Assembly: GCA_963753845.1 (NCBI GenBank)
Contig: CAVWEI010000017.1
Location: forward strand, 248,001 to 312,000
Direction of reading: 5' to 3'
DNA length: 64,000 bases
From: Thiosocius sp963753845
Lineage (GTDB): Bacteria; Pseudomonadota; Gammaproteobacteria; Chromatiales; Chromatiaceae
Part shown: positions 17,074 to 26,280 of the stretch, piece after piece
Numbering within the stretch: position 1 is the first letter of the stretch
Layout of the letters: the number at the start of each line of letters is the position of its first letter
Notes under the pieces: model-generated
Databases searched by the model: none
The model's input: only the letters and a program-made list of their open reading frames with translations
Told to the model about the DNA's origin: nothing
Position numbers and translations under genes: made by a program

Positions 17074-17364
17074 ATGACCGCAGAAGCTCTGCACCGCAAA
17101 CTACAGGGTCTGATCGGAAACCGCTTCGACTACCTGGGCGAGGTCTGGGTCCTGATCGAGGTGCTGGGCGATCTCGACAGTGTTGTACTGCGCCGCTGCA
17201 AGGACTGCAAACCCGGCTCGGTACAGCGGAATATCTACGGGATGCCCAACCGCAGGGCCGAAGACACCCTGACCATCGATATCTCCGACCAATCCGGCGA
17301 GTCCTACTCGCAAGACATCCTGGTATTGCTCGAGGGCAGGCATGGGACAGGGGGGTCAACTTAG
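17074..17364 (+). CDS. Conserved-looking hypothetical protein with CxxC
   Basis: I do not recognise this family. The most likely start is the ATG at 17074, which has ggatggg seven bases upstream; an in-frame ATG at 17062 is the alternative. The product is about 96 residues, soluble, with an amphipathic N-terminal half (LHRKLQGLIGNRFDYLG) and a pair of cysteines in RRCKDCKPG. It contains a well-formed alternating hydrophobic pattern (VWVLIEVLGDLDSVVLRR), so it reads like a real folded domain. The 3' end overlaps kdsB on the other strand by nine bases. Confidence 0.6.
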   Translation: MTAEALHRKLQGLIGNRFDYLGEVWVLIEVLGDLDSVVLRRCKDCKPGSVQRNIYGMPNRRAEDTLTIDISDQSGESYSQDILVLLEGRHGTGGST

Positions 17365-18117
17365 GGCCGCGATCACCCGCGCCAGATCCTCGGCCGTATC
17401 GACACCTGCGGGTGGTGCATCGACGGCCACATCCACCGCGATGCGTCCTCCGTTCCACAGCACCCTGAGCTGTTCCAGCGACTCCATGCGCTCGATAGGG
17501 GAAACCGGCAGATCTGAATACTCGGAAAGAAAGCCTGCACGGTACGCATAGATACCGAGATGCCGGAAGACGCCTTCCAGCCAGCTGTCCTGCGGCTCGC
17601 CATTCATATCGAACAGATCGCGCTTCCAGGGTATCGCAGCTCGACTGAAGTACAGCGCATAGCCATTGCGATCCGCGACTACCTTGACCGCATTGGTATC
17701 GAACAACTGAGCGGGGCTGCTGAGCGGCACGGCCAGGGTAGCCATGTCGGAATCGGCATGCGATTCGAGTGCACCGGCAACCTGGGCCAGCAGCCCCGGC
17801 GGCATCAGGGGTTCGTCGCCCTGCAGGTTGACCACCAGGGTGTCGTCCGGCCATCGAAGCATACCCACGACCTCGGCGATACGGTCCGTCCCGCTGCCAT
17901 GATCGCTCGCCGTCATGCACACCAGATCGGCAAACCCTCGCGCCGCCGCCTGGATGCGCGCATCGTCGGTGGCGATCACCACCTCATCGGCCCCGCTCTC
18001 ACAGGCCCGCTCGTACACATGCTGGATCATAGGCTTACCGGCGATATCAATCAGTGGTTTTCCGGGCAGGCGCTGCGAGGCATAACGTGCCGGGATGACG
18101 ACTTTGAAGGCCCCCAC
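17356..18117 (-). CDS. kdsB: 3-deoxy-manno-octulosonate cytidylyltransferase (CMP-KDO synthetase)
   Basis: KdsB activates KDO with CTP to form CMP-KDO for the lipopolysaccharide inner core. The 253-residue enzyme opens with VVIPARYASQRLPGKPL, the nucleotide-binding loop of KdsB, followed by VVIATDD, NLQGDEPLMPP (Mg-binding Asp), YFSRAAIPWKRD and the C-terminal WNGGRIAVDV. Length and motifs match KdsB fully. It is the last gene of a run read on the minus strand: exbB, exbD, lpxK, trm112, kdsB. LpxK and KdsB act in consecutive lipid A/KDO steps, so the operon is an LPS inner-core unit. Confidence 0.95.
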   Translation of the reverse strand: MGAFKVVIPARYASQRLPGKPLIDIAGKPMIQHVYERACESGADEVVIATDDARIQAAARGFADLVCMTASDHGSGTDRIAEVVGMLRWPDDTLVVNLQGDEPLMPPGLLAQVAGALESHADSDMATLAVPLSSPAQLFDTNAVKVVADRNGYALYFSRAAIPWKRDLFDMNGEPQDSWLEGVFRHLGIYAYRAGFLSEYSDLPVSPIERMESLEQLRVLWNGGRIAVDVAVDAPPAGVDTAEDLARVIAALS

Positions 18118-18120
18118 GAC

Positions 18121-18306
18121 TTAGTCCGTAACCTCTTCGTCGGCCGGTAACTGCCGGGCCTCCTGCTCCAGCATGACCGGGATGCCATCCCGGATCGGGA
18201 AGCCCAGGCGGTCCACCTTGCAGATCAGTTCGCCGGCCTTCGGCTTGTAGACCAGCTTGCCCTTACAGATCGGGCAGACCAGGATGTCCAGCAATTTTTT
18301 GTCCAT
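18121..18306 (-). CDS. Trm112-family protein (YcaR)
   Basis: A 61-residue small protein of the Trm112/UPF0434 family. It begins MDKKLLDILVCPICKGKL, the typical half zinc-ribbon with a CPxCK motif. Only one CxxC pair is obvious, with a lone Cys in LICKVDRLGFPIRDGIP as the third ligand candidate. In bacteria this gene lies between lpxK and kdsB, exactly as here, though its biochemical role there is poorly defined. Eukaryotic Trm112 activates methyltransferases. Its 5' end overlaps the 3' end of lpxK by 44 bases and only three bases separate it from kdsB. Confidence 0.9.
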   Translation of the reverse strand: MDKKLLDILVCPICKGKLVYKPKAGELICKVDRLGFPIRDGIPVMLEQEARQLPADEEVTD

Positions 18307-19280
18307 CGACGATGTCCTTCAAGGCAATGTTCAGGTGTTGGATGAAACCGGCATCGGGTTGGGCGTTCACATACACAACCCAGCAGTCCCGGCACCCGAG
18401 ACGCCGACATTTTACGGCATCCTTCTCGGTCATAAGAACCGGCAGCTCATCGTTGAAATCCAGGTCTGCGGCGCAAAACGGGTGGTGATCGGGGAACGGG
18501 TGCGGAATCACCTCGATGCCATGTCGGGCCAGCATACGAAAGAAGCGCTGCGGATTGCCGACCCCGGCGACCGCATGCACGGTCCTTCCGGCGAATGCCG
18601 TGATCCCGGCGCTACCATCTCCGGCCAATGGCTGCACCGAGGGCTGAAAAATCTTCATCGAATGCTCGCCCTCGCCGGCCTCGCCGTTGACCACCACCAG
18701 GTCCACCCGGTCGAGACGGCTCGCCGGTTCGCGCAAGGGGCCGGCCGGGAGCAGGAAGCCATTTCCCAGCCGGCGTTCCCCGTCGATCACCGCGATCTCC
18801 AGGTCGCGCCCCAGTGCGTAGTGCTGCAGGCCGTCGTCCGAGATCACGATGTTGACATCCGTGTGTGCCAACAGGGCCTCCACGGCCGCCGGTCGATCCG
18901 GCCCTACACACATCGGGCAGCCAGTGGTCGCTGCCAGCATCACGGCCTCGTCCCCCACACTCCCCGGATCGCTGTCTGCACGCACCTGCTGCGGCCAGTT
19001 TCGCGCCCTGCCACCGTATCCGCGCGAGACTATCCCCGGCCGCCAGCCATGCTGCTTGCAGGTAATCGGCCAGCCAGATCACCAGCGGGGTCTTGCCGGT
19101 CCCACCCACCGTGATGTTTCCCACCACCAGGACTGAAACCGGAAAACTTCGCACGCGCACCAGGCCGATCCGATAGGCCAGGCGCCGAAGACCCGCCACG
19201 AGTCCAAAGACCAGGGACAGGGGATACAGCAGCACAGAGACCGCGTTGACCGTGTTCCAGTAGTGATCGAGGCGGCGCAA
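18263..19280 (-). CDS. lpxK: Tetraacyldisaccharide 4'-kinase, frame broken once
   Basis: LpxK phosphorylates the 4' position of the lipid A precursor at the inner membrane. The N-terminus reads MRRLDHYWNTVNAVSV, a hydrophobic anchor, and the P-loop VVGNITVGGTGKTPLV. Then the frame fails: the sequence continues correctly in another frame as WRPGIVSRGYGGRARN, then VRADSDPGSVGDEAVML, ISDDGLQHYAL and VLMTEKDAVKC. One extra base at about 19049 accounts for the switch. The corrected length is about 338 residues, normal for LpxK. Because lpxK is essential in most Gram-negatives, a sequencing error is more likely than true loss. Downstream genes trm112 and kdsB are intact. Confidence 0.88.
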
Positions 19281-19292
19281 CGGCTGGATGGA

Positions 19293-19721
19293 TCAGTCGG
19301 CGTCGGGTTCGGACTGACGCGCGACGAAGCTCAGACGCACCATGTCCAGCTGGGCCGCGACATCCAGGACCGTCATCATCGACTGCAGCGGCGCGTTGCG
19401 GTCGCCAGACACGATGATGGGCAGATCGACCCGGCCATCGGCGGCCTTCGTCATGGCGCGGCTCAGGGTCTCGGCATCGTGCTTGACCAGCTCGCGCTCG
19501 TTTACATAGAACTGGCCCTTGGCGTCGATCGTGATATCGATCTTGTCCGGTATCTCTTCCGCCGTCTCGGTGCTGGCCGCCGAGGGCAGATCCACCTTGA
19601 GCTGGGTCTGCCTGTCGAAGGTGGTCGACACCATGAAGAAGATCAGCATCAGAAAGACGACGTCGATCAGCGGCGTGATATCCACGCGTGGCGGCTCGGA
19701 ACGACGTGGACGTAGGTTCAT
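19293..19721 (-). CDS. exbD: ExbD/TolR-family biopolymer transport protein
   Basis: A 142-residue inner-membrane protein of the ExbD/TolR family, which with ExbB converts proton-motive force into motion of a TonB-type partner. After a short basic N-terminus (MNLRPRR) comes PRVDITPLIDVVFLMLIFFM, a single transmembrane helix with the essential proton-carrying Asp (DVVFL). The remainder is the periplasmic dimer domain ending near LSFVARQSE. It lies five bases after exbB. In many Gammaproteobacteria this pair precedes lpxK without a tonB gene, and its exact partner is uncertain. No TonB was found in the window. Confidence 0.92.
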   Translation of the reverse strand: MNLRPRRSEPPRVDITPLIDVVFLMLIFFMVSTTFDRQTQLKVDLPSAASTETAEEIPDKIDITIDAKGQFYVNERELVKHDAETLSRAMTKAADGRVDLPIIVSGDRNAPLQSMMTVLDVAAQLDMVRLSFVARQSEPDAD

Positions 19722-19725
19722 GCCC

Positions 19726-20337
19726 TCACTGCTCCCTTTGACCGTGCATCACTTCGACCATCTTCAGGGCCTGTTCCTCCATACTCAGCACGATCCGGTC
19801 GACCCGGCCACTCAGGTAACGGTGAAATATGAGCGCCGGTATCGCCACCGACAGTCCTGCGGCAGTCGTGATCAGTGCCTCGGAGATGCCACCGGCCAAC
19901 ACCGCGGGATTGCCGACCCCCGAGCTGGTGATGGCGGCGAACACCTTGATCATCCCGATCACGGTGCCGAGCAGGCCCAGCAGGGGCGAGATATTCGCGA
20001 TGGTCCCGAGGGTGTTCAGATAACGCTCGAGTTCATGCACGACCTGGCGCCCCTCCTCTTCGATCGCCTCCTTCATGACCTCACGCGCATGGCTCCGGTT
20101 CACCAGCCCTGCAGCGAGGATGCGGCCGAGCGGTGAGCTTTTGCGTACTGTGGCGATGTGCGCCGCGGTCAGCTGCTTTTTCTGGTGCAACTGCCAGATC
20201 TGTGCGACCAGATTGACCGGCAGCACCTTACGCTGGCGGTACATCCACAGGCGTTCGACGATAATCGTCATGGCGATCACTGAACAGGCAATGATCGGCC
20301 ACATAAGCCATCCACCGGCTTTCACGAGTTCGAGCAC
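19726..20337 (-). CDS. exbB: ExbB/TolQ/MotA-family proton channel protein
   Basis: The partner subunit of ExbD, an inner-membrane proton channel. The best start is the GTG at 20335-20337, which has ggagga about eight bases upstream and gives the usual opening LELVKAGGWLMWPII. A longer frame to 20412 would overlap comEC and lacks this fit. The product is 203 residues with three hydrophobic segments: the first near the N-terminus (MWPIIACSVIAMTIIVERLW), the second in ANISPLLGLLGTVIGMI (conserved proline/threonine of TolQ/ExbB), the third in ISEALITTAAGLSVAIPAL. These are the characteristic pore motifs. It is followed closely by exbD and lpxK. Confidence 0.93.
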   Translation of the reverse strand: MLELVKAGGWLMWPIIACSVIAMTIIVERLWMYRQRKVLPVNLVAQIWQLHQKKQLTAAHIATVRKSSPLGRILAAGLVNRSHAREVMKEAIEEEGRQVVHELERYLNTLGTIANISPLLGLLGTVIGMIKVFAAITSSGVGNPAVLAGGISEALITTAAGLSVAIPALIFHRYLSGRVDRIVLSMEEQALKMVEVMHGQREQ

Positions 20338-20389
20338 GTCGGATCTTCCTCCAATTGGGTACAACGGCGGTGTCTCAATGACACCCGGG

Positions 20390-22715
20390 TCAATCGGCCG
20401 ATGATACTGCATGGACGGGCTCGGCTAAACCGCCGTCATGCCACCAGAAGCGTCTGGCATCCTGCCGATAGGTCCCCGGGCCCGAAATGACGCCGTCTGC
20501 GCCGAACCGGAAATTGATGGTGCCCGCGACGGTCGTATTCAGCCCGCGCGCACCGGCATCGCGCCAGCGTTCGGCAACCGCCGGTGCGGGAAAACCGTAG
20601 CGATTGGCCCAACCGGCCGAATACAGCACGCAGGCCGGTCTTGTTGCCGCGACAAATTCTGCGCTCGAAGAACTTCGGCTGCCATGATGGGGCGCGACCA
20701 CGATGTGACTTTGCAACTTGTCCGCAAGCAAGCGGGAGAGCTGCCTTTCGACGCCTCGCTCGATGTCCCCGGTGAAGAGCACAGCCCCGGCCGTGTTGGT
20801 GACGCGCAGCACGCAGGAAGCATTGTTTCCCGACAGCTGTGCGTCCGCGGAAGGGTGCAGGAACTCGAAGTCCACGCCGTCCCACTGCCACCGCTCACCG
20901 GCGACGCAGGCTTGTGCCCCAAACCCTATCCGCTGCGGCTCGCCGGACTGAACCTTCTTGACATCCAGGTCCGCCAGCAAGTCCCCTATCCCACCAGCGT
21001 GGTCCTTGTCTCCGTGGCTCAGGACCAGCAGGTCGATCTGCTTTCGCCCTCGCGTGCCGAGAAAAGGGACCACGACCGCCTCCGCCGTCGAAAAGCCGGT
21101 CGGAAACTCCGGCCCCGTGTCGAATACCAGGGTGTGATGCCGTGTCTCCACTACCGTGCTCAGTCCCTGACCGACATCGAGCAGATGGATGTCGAACTCC
21201 CCCGTGTCCAGCTGATGGGCACGGGGAAGCCAGGCAAGCGCAAACAATGGCAAAGCCAGCCATCTCAGGGGAATCCCGGGCGGCGCCAGGACCAGGCCCA
21301 CAGCGACCAGCAGCGCGACGAACTCCAGAACACCAGGGGCGCCAGACCCCGCAGCCGTCATTGGCAGATCGCTGACCAACAGCAGCCCCTGCTCTATCCA
21401 GTCGAGCAGATGACCCAGCATCTCGATAATCAAGGTGCCGGCTGCGGGGGCCGGGAAAAGCAGGGCCACGCCCAGCAGACTGACGGGCACCACGATCAGG
21501 CCAAACACCGGGACCAGGAGCAGATTGACCGGCGGGGCAACCCCGCTGGCCGGCATCCCGAAGACCGTGAGAATGGGCCATAGGGCGAGCCCGATCGCAA
21601 GCTGCACCCGGATGGCCTGCCGCCAGACAGCCTCGCCCCGACCCCACTGCAGAGCCGCAAGAATGGCCAGGACCGCCACGAAAGACAGCCAGAAGCCGGC
21701 CGAAACGATGGATGGCGGATGCCACAACAGTACACAGACCGCTGCCGTGGCGAGCGAATGCAGGGTGCTGCTTTCCCGGCGAAGCAGCAGGCCCAGCGAG
21801 AATATGCCCAACATGATCAGTGCGCGCTGGGTCGGCAGCCCCATCCCTGCCAGTGCAGCGTACGCGGCTGCCAGCAGCAGCCCCACCCCGGCGCCCGCAA
21901 GGCGTGCCGGCACCCTTGCGCACAGCGCAGGTATGCGCCGCCAGACCGCAGCGAACAGAAACAGGCCAAGACCTGCAAGCAGGCCGATATGCAGTCCCGA
22001 AATGGCCATCAGGTGGCTGGTGCCGGTGGCACGAAAGAGCGCCTTCGCCTCTTCGGTGAGCCCTGACTGATCTCCAACGGTGATTGCACGCACCACGCCA
22101 CGGGTGAAATCAGAGGCAGGCACCGCATTGACAGCAGCACTGGCGGCGCCACGCACCCGCGCCAGCCAGCAACAGGGTGCATCCGGTAGAAGTCGCGGCT
22201 CATCATCCCTGCTGACGTAACCGGTATAGCGGATACCCTGCCAATACAGCCAGCCCTCGTAGTCCCATGCCCCGGGCGTCGCATAGCCGTGTGCCGCCCG
22301 CAGGCGCAGCGGGAGCCGCCAGGTCTGGCCGGGACTGAATGCCGGCGGATCACGCCAGCTGAGCCGGAACCGCCAGGCGCCGCTCAGTGGTTCGCCAAGG
22401 CCCTCGATGGTATCCGCCTCGAATATGAAACGGGCCGGGTCATGCGATCGACCGGGCAAGGAGACAACGCGCCCGCGTCGCCAACACACGCCGTACCTCG
22501 CCTTCACCGGGGAGCGTCGGCGGAACCGTGAGCAGGGCAAAAGCATGCGACCAGGTGAACCCGATGAGCAGGGCCAGCGCCGGGCGCAGCGCTAACCGCC
22601 TCCAGATCGAAACGATCAGCAGCAGTTCGGCACCCAGCCACCACCATCCGGGCAATCGGGCGAGTTGATGAAAGGCCAGAACGCCCAATACGAAGCAAAA
22701 GGACAAGCGCAGCAC
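20390..22715 (-). CDS. comEC: DNA internalisation competence protein ComEC/Rec2, frame broken once
   Basis: ComEC forms the inner-membrane channel for uptake of single-stranded DNA during natural transformation. From a GTG at 22713-22715 (ggaggga just upstream) the N-terminal hydrophobic region reads in one frame; from about 22475 the protein continues in another frame as VVSLPGRSHDPARF. A single extra base near 22475-22478 explains the break. The ComEC core (GTSHLMAISGLHIGLLAG, the competence domain) and the C-terminal metallo-beta-lactamase domain (LLDVGQGLSTVVETR, VLSHGDKDHAGGI, VAPHHGSRSSSS) are intact. Corrected length is about 775 residues. It is transcribed toward exbB. Confidence 0.88.
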
Positions 22716-22971
22716 ATTCCCTCCGTGGAACGCGTTCAGCCATTCGGCGCAGGGCCATCCGGGCCCCGGCGACGGGTTATTTGCCCGCCGGCTCAGTATT
22801 CAACGATACCTTCAGCGGGACGATACCTGCGGAACAACCGTAGCACAGCTTTGCAGGCTATAGCCCACGGCAGGCACGATTTCGCCTCTCAAGAAGCCGG
22901 CGCCGTAAACGCTGTAGTAAAGGCACAATAACCATGATTCAATTGCTGCGCACACCAGAAAGGCATTGGCT

Positions 22972-23502
22972 ATGCCACGGCACCTTATCAAACGCTTCAC
23001 GCCCGACCCGACGGTACTGAAGAACCATAGGCACCTTCGGCATCTCGGGACATGGCTGCATGACGAAAACCTGTGGCATCTGAACCGGCGCTCTGTTGCC
23101 GGCGGTGTCGCCGCAGGTCTTTTCTGGGCCATGATACCGATGCCGATGCAGATGCTTGCGGCGGCCTTCGCTGCCGTGCTGTTTCGCGTAAATCTGCCGA
23201 TTTCTGTCGCCCTGGTCTGGCTGACCAACCCCGTTACCATGCCCCCGATCTTCTACGCCTCGTACGTGGTTGGCACCTGGCTGCTCGGCACGCCACCGGG
23301 GGTCAATGAGTTCCACTTTTCCCTGGAATGGATCGGGTCAGAACTCAACGCCATCTGGAAACCACTGTACCTGGGCAGCCTTGTCCTCGGCGTCCTGCTC
23401 GCGACACTGGGTTACTGCGTCATGCGGCTGTATTGGCGCTGGCATGTGATCAACCGCTACAAGCAACGATTGAAAGGCAGGCAGCCGAGATCGGGGCGCT
23501 AA
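22972..23502 (+). CDS. DUF2062 membrane protein
   Basis: A 176-residue inner-membrane protein matching the DUF2062 family. Translation probably starts at the ATG at 22972 (MPRHLIKRF); an in-frame TTG lies two codons earlier. The conserved core is SVAGGVAAGLFWAMIPMPMQ, followed by NLPISVALVWLTNPVTMPP and then VLGVLLATLGYCVMRLYW, giving about three or four membrane helices. The family function is not established. The gene is divergent from comEC with a 256-base gap in which I see no gene, and it ends overlapping lolD tail-to-tail by four bases. Confidence 0.85.
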   Translation: MPRHLIKRFTPDPTVLKNHRHLRHLGTWLHDENLWHLNRRSVAGGVAAGLFWAMIPMPMQMLAAAFAAVLFRVNLPISVALVWLTNPVTMPPIFYASYVVGTWLLGTPPGVNEFHFSLEWIGSELNAIWKPLYLGSLVLGVLLATLGYCVMRLYWRWHVINRYKQRLKGRQPRSGR

Positions 23503-24182
23503 ACCTCGTGCAAGCCGCCGTCGCGAAGGGTCAGCACCCGATCCATACGCGATGCCAGTTCGAGATCATGGGTCACGATGACGACACTCGTGCCCTGTTC
23601 TTGATTCAACTCCAGCAGCAGCTCGTAGACCGACTCTGCCGTCTTCCGGTCGAGATTTCCGGTCGGCTCGTCGGCCAGCACGCAGGCCGGATTGGCGACC
23701 AGCGCCCGGGCCATCGCCGTGCGCTGACGCTCACCACCGGAGAGTTCACCCGGCTTGTGCCTGACCCTGGCACCCAAACCGACCCGCTCCAGCAGTGCCA
23801 TCGCACGGGCCGTCGCCTCGGGCGCGGGAGTCCCGCGGATCAGCAACGGCATGGCCACGTTTTCCAACGCACTGAACTCGGGTAACAGGTGGTGGAACTG
23901 ATATACGAAGCCGATCGAGCGGTTACGCAGCGCACCGCGGCGCTTTTCGTTCAGAGAGCTGAATGGTTGTCCCAGCAGTTTGACCTCGCCCGCCGTCGGC
24001 TGATCGAGTCCGCCCAGGCAATGCATCAGGGTACTCTTGCCGGAACCAGAGGCGCCCACGATGGCCACCTGCTCGCCGCGCGTGAGCGCGAAATCGACGC
24101 CGCGCAACACCTGCACCGGTGCCGGGCCGGAATCGAAGGTCTTGTCCAGGGCGTGACATGCCAGCACGGGGGCATCACTCAT
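23499..24182 (-). CDS. lolD: Lipoprotein-releasing ABC transporter ATP-binding protein LolD
   Basis: LolD powers release of outer-membrane lipoproteins from the inner membrane to LolA. The 227-residue ATPase from the ATG at 24180-24182 shows Walker A in IVGASGSGKSTLMH, the Q-loop region FVYQFHHLLPEFSALEN (the LolD-specific FQFHHLLP-like segment), the signature LSGGERQR, Walker B in ACVLADEPTGNLD and the switch histidine in VIVTHDLELA. The start overlaps the end of the permease gene by eight bases, so the two are coupled. A longer frame to 24233 extends into lolC and is not needed. Confidence 0.95.
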   Translation of the reverse strand: MSDAPVLACHALDKTFDSGPAPVQVLRGVDFALTRGEQVAIVGASGSGKSTLMHCLGGLDQPTAGEVKLLGQPFSSLNEKRRGALRNRSIGFVYQFHHLLPEFSALENVAMPLLIRGTPAPEATARAMALLERVGLGARVRHKPGELSGGERQRTAMARALVANPACVLADEPTGNLDRKTAESVYELLLELNQEQGTSVVIVTHDLELASRMDRVLTLRDGGLHEV

Positions 24183-25422
24183 AGCGCAATGCCTCCGCCG
24201 GTTGCGTCCGGTAGGCCCGCCAGGCCGGGGCAAGGGTCATCAGCAGGCTCAGCAGGAAGGAGCCTACGCCGACGAGCGCGACGTCCATTGCCTGAACATC
24301 CGAAGGCAGCTTGGCGATGTAGTAGATGCTGGGGTCGATAAACCGGATACCGAATGCCTGCTCGACCGCGGCCACCGCCGATTCGATGTTCAGGGCCAGC
24401 CCCAGGCCTGCGACGACCCCGACCAGTGTCCCGATCGCGCCGAGCGTGGCCCCCTGGACGATGAATATGCGCATGATCTGGCCGGGCGAGGCACCGAACG
24501 TCTTGAGGATCGCGATATCGCTCTGCTTGTCGACCACCATCATTACCAGGGTCGAGACGATATTGAAGGCCGCGATGACGACGATGAAGAACAGCAGCAG
24601 CCCCATCATGCGCTTTTCCATCTTCAGCGCGGCAAAGAAGTTGCGGTGATAATCGGTCCAGTTGAGCACCCGGTAGCGGCCCTTCAACGAGTTGGCCAGC
24701 TCGAAGCCCACCTGCTGGGCCATCCACACGTCGTCGATTCGCAGTCTCACCCCTGTGACCGCTTCTCCGAGCTGCTGCAGCACCGCGGCATCCCGGATGT
24801 TCACCATCGCAACCCCGCGGTCGTACTCGCCCATGCCGACCTCGAACAGCCCGGATACCGTAAAGCGCTTGAGTCGCGGCAGGCTCCCGGCCACCGTGAC
24901 CGTGATCTGCGGCACGATCACCGTGACCTTGTCACCGACAGTCGCACCGAGCACGTTCGCGAGCTCCCGACCCAGGATGATCCGGAACTTGCCGGGCTCC
25001 AGATCCGAGAGCGAACCGGTCAACATATGTTTGCCGACCTCGACCACCTCCGACTCCAGTGCCGGATCGACCCCGCGCACGATCGCACCCGTGACCTCTC
25101 GGCGATGACTCAGCATTGCCTGCCCCTCGATATAGGGGGCGGCGCCGAGCACCCGCGGGTGCTCGCGTGCCAGCCTCATGGCCTCCTGCCAGTCGCTCAT
25201 GCGGCCGTCCAGGGCCTGCACATCGCCGTGCGAGGCCATGCCCAGGATGCGTTCGCGCACCTCCTTGTGAAAGCCGTTCATCACCGAAAGCACGGTGATC
25301 AGCACGACAACGCCGAGCGCGATGCCCAGGGTCGATATCAGCGAGATGAACGAAATAAAGTGGTTGCGTCGGCGCGAGCGGGTATAGCGAAGGCCGACAA
25401 ACAGGGATAAGGGATGATACAT
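24175..25422 (-). CDS. lolC: Lipoprotein-releasing ABC transporter permease LolC/LolE
   Basis: Permease of the Lol lipoprotein-export machine. From the ATG at 25420-25422 it is 415 residues and begins MYHPLSLFVGLRYTRSRRR, the standard LolC/E opening, followed by the first membrane helix (FISFISLISTLGIALGVVVLITVLSVMNGF, seen as overlapping segments), a periplasmic loop domain, and three C-terminal helices of the MacB/FtsX fold with the family motif DIAILKTFGASPGQI. Only one permease gene adjoins lolD, so the complex may use a single homodimeric LolF-like subunit or have a second gene elsewhere. The frame stays open to 25806, but that extension overlaps a small gene on the other strand. Confidence 0.93.
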   Translation of the reverse strand: MYHPLSLFVGLRYTRSRRRNHFISFISLISTLGIALGVVVLITVLSVMNGFHKEVRERILGMASHGDVQALDGRMSDWQEAMRLAREHPRVLGAAPYIEGQAMLSHRREVTGAIVRGVDPALESEVVEVGKHMLTGSLSDLEPGKFRIILGRELANVLGATVGDKVTVIVPQITVTVAGSLPRLKRFTVSGLFEVGMGEYDRGVAMVNIRDAAVLQQLGEAVTGVRLRIDDVWMAQQVGFELANSLKGRYRVLNWTDYHRNFFAALKMEKRMMGLLLFFIVVIAAFNIVSTLVMMVVDKQSDIAILKTFGASPGQIMRIFIVQGATLGAIGTLVGVVAGLGLALNIESAVAAVEQAFGIRFIDPSIYYIAKLPSDVQAMDVALVGVGSFLLSLLMTLAPAWRAYRTQPAEALRYE

Positions 25423-25594
25423 GGGGCGAATTAGATCACAAAGCGGCCGACTGCCCAGCTGAATTGCGTTGCCCGGTGGTTTGTCCCGCATGGATTCATG
25501 GTTAAACTCATGGGTCGTAATCACGGTGACCGCTTGCCCCGCTATACAGGCGTACCGCCGGTGCTTGGTTGAAAAGCTATCTGGGAGTTTGGAG

Positions 25595-25885
25595 ATGAAA
25601 GGATCTGTTCTGGCATGGGTGCTGATCGCCGCCGCAACCGCGACGGCAAATGCTGACGTTCTTCTGCTGGAGACCATCGAGGCGGCCCCTCCCAACAGCG
25701 CGAGCGGCGTGATGCGTCCACAAAGGGGGGCCAGCATGTCCCAGGTCCGGGCACAGTTCGGCGAGCCGGGCACAATGATGGATGCCGTCGGCGATCCGCC
25801 GATCACCCGCTGGGTCTATCCTGCCTATACCGTTTATTTCGAGCATGATCAGGTGCTCGACGCGGTCGTGCATCGCAACAAGTAG
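25595..25885 (+). CDS. Small exported protein with BamE-like repeat
   Basis: A 96-residue protein with a clear signal peptide (MKGSVLAWVLIAAATATANA) and a mature part of about 75 residues. The segment RGASMSQVRAQFGEPGTM resembles the opening of SmpA/BamE-like folds (G-M-S-x-x-V-x-x-x-F-G-x-P), and it closes with ITRWVYPAYTVYFEHDQVL. This suggests a small periplasmic protein of that fold, but it lacks a lipobox. A start at the ATG at 25595 has gggag and ggag close upstream. It is divergent from lolC. I do not assign a function. Confidence 0.65.
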   Translation: MKGSVLAWVLIAAATATANADVLLLETIEAAPPNSASGVMRPQRGASMSQVRAQFGEPGTMMDAVGDPPITRWVYPAYTVYFEHDQVLDAVVHRNK

Positions 25886-25891
25886 TCCGGT

Positions 25892-26027
25892 ATGTCGAAT
25901 CCGCAGGGCGTCCGGCCTAGTCGACATCGACCGCGCTCGCAGCGAGACGGTGCGACGGATCTGGCCCTTCCTCCGTGACCGGCGTATCGACGCCTACCAG
26001 GGGCTCTCTCGACGTTTCATCGACTGA
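25892..26027 (+). pseudogene. Possible small gene with a one-base frame break
   Basis: From an ATG at 25892 (MSNPQGVRP) the frame closes after about 28 codons, but deleting one base near 25919 joins it to VDIDRARSETVRRIWPFLRD then RRIDAYQGLSRRFID and a stop at 26025-26027. The result would be a charged 44-residue protein of unknown kind. The composition of the second half looks coding. I cannot identify it, and it may be a relic of a larger gene. The remaining ~250 bases up to the rhodanese gene show no gene. Confidence 0.25.
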
Positions 26028-26280
26028 GCACCGCCGGCCCGGCTCGGGGGTTGTCGAAACACCGCCCCGGGCACTGTAGGCATTTTCCAATTGAAATCAG
26101 GCAATTAGACTTTTATCCTCGATGGGAAAATCCGCCCGTTTGCGCTATATTCGGGTTCGATTCGAGGATTTCGGCGGTCCCTCCGATTGGGGGTGGTGCA
26201 GTCGGGGCGGGCGATAAAAACACGGCCCGTGAAAATCGGATGATACCCAGACAAGAATCAACACACAGGGAGAATTGCGG

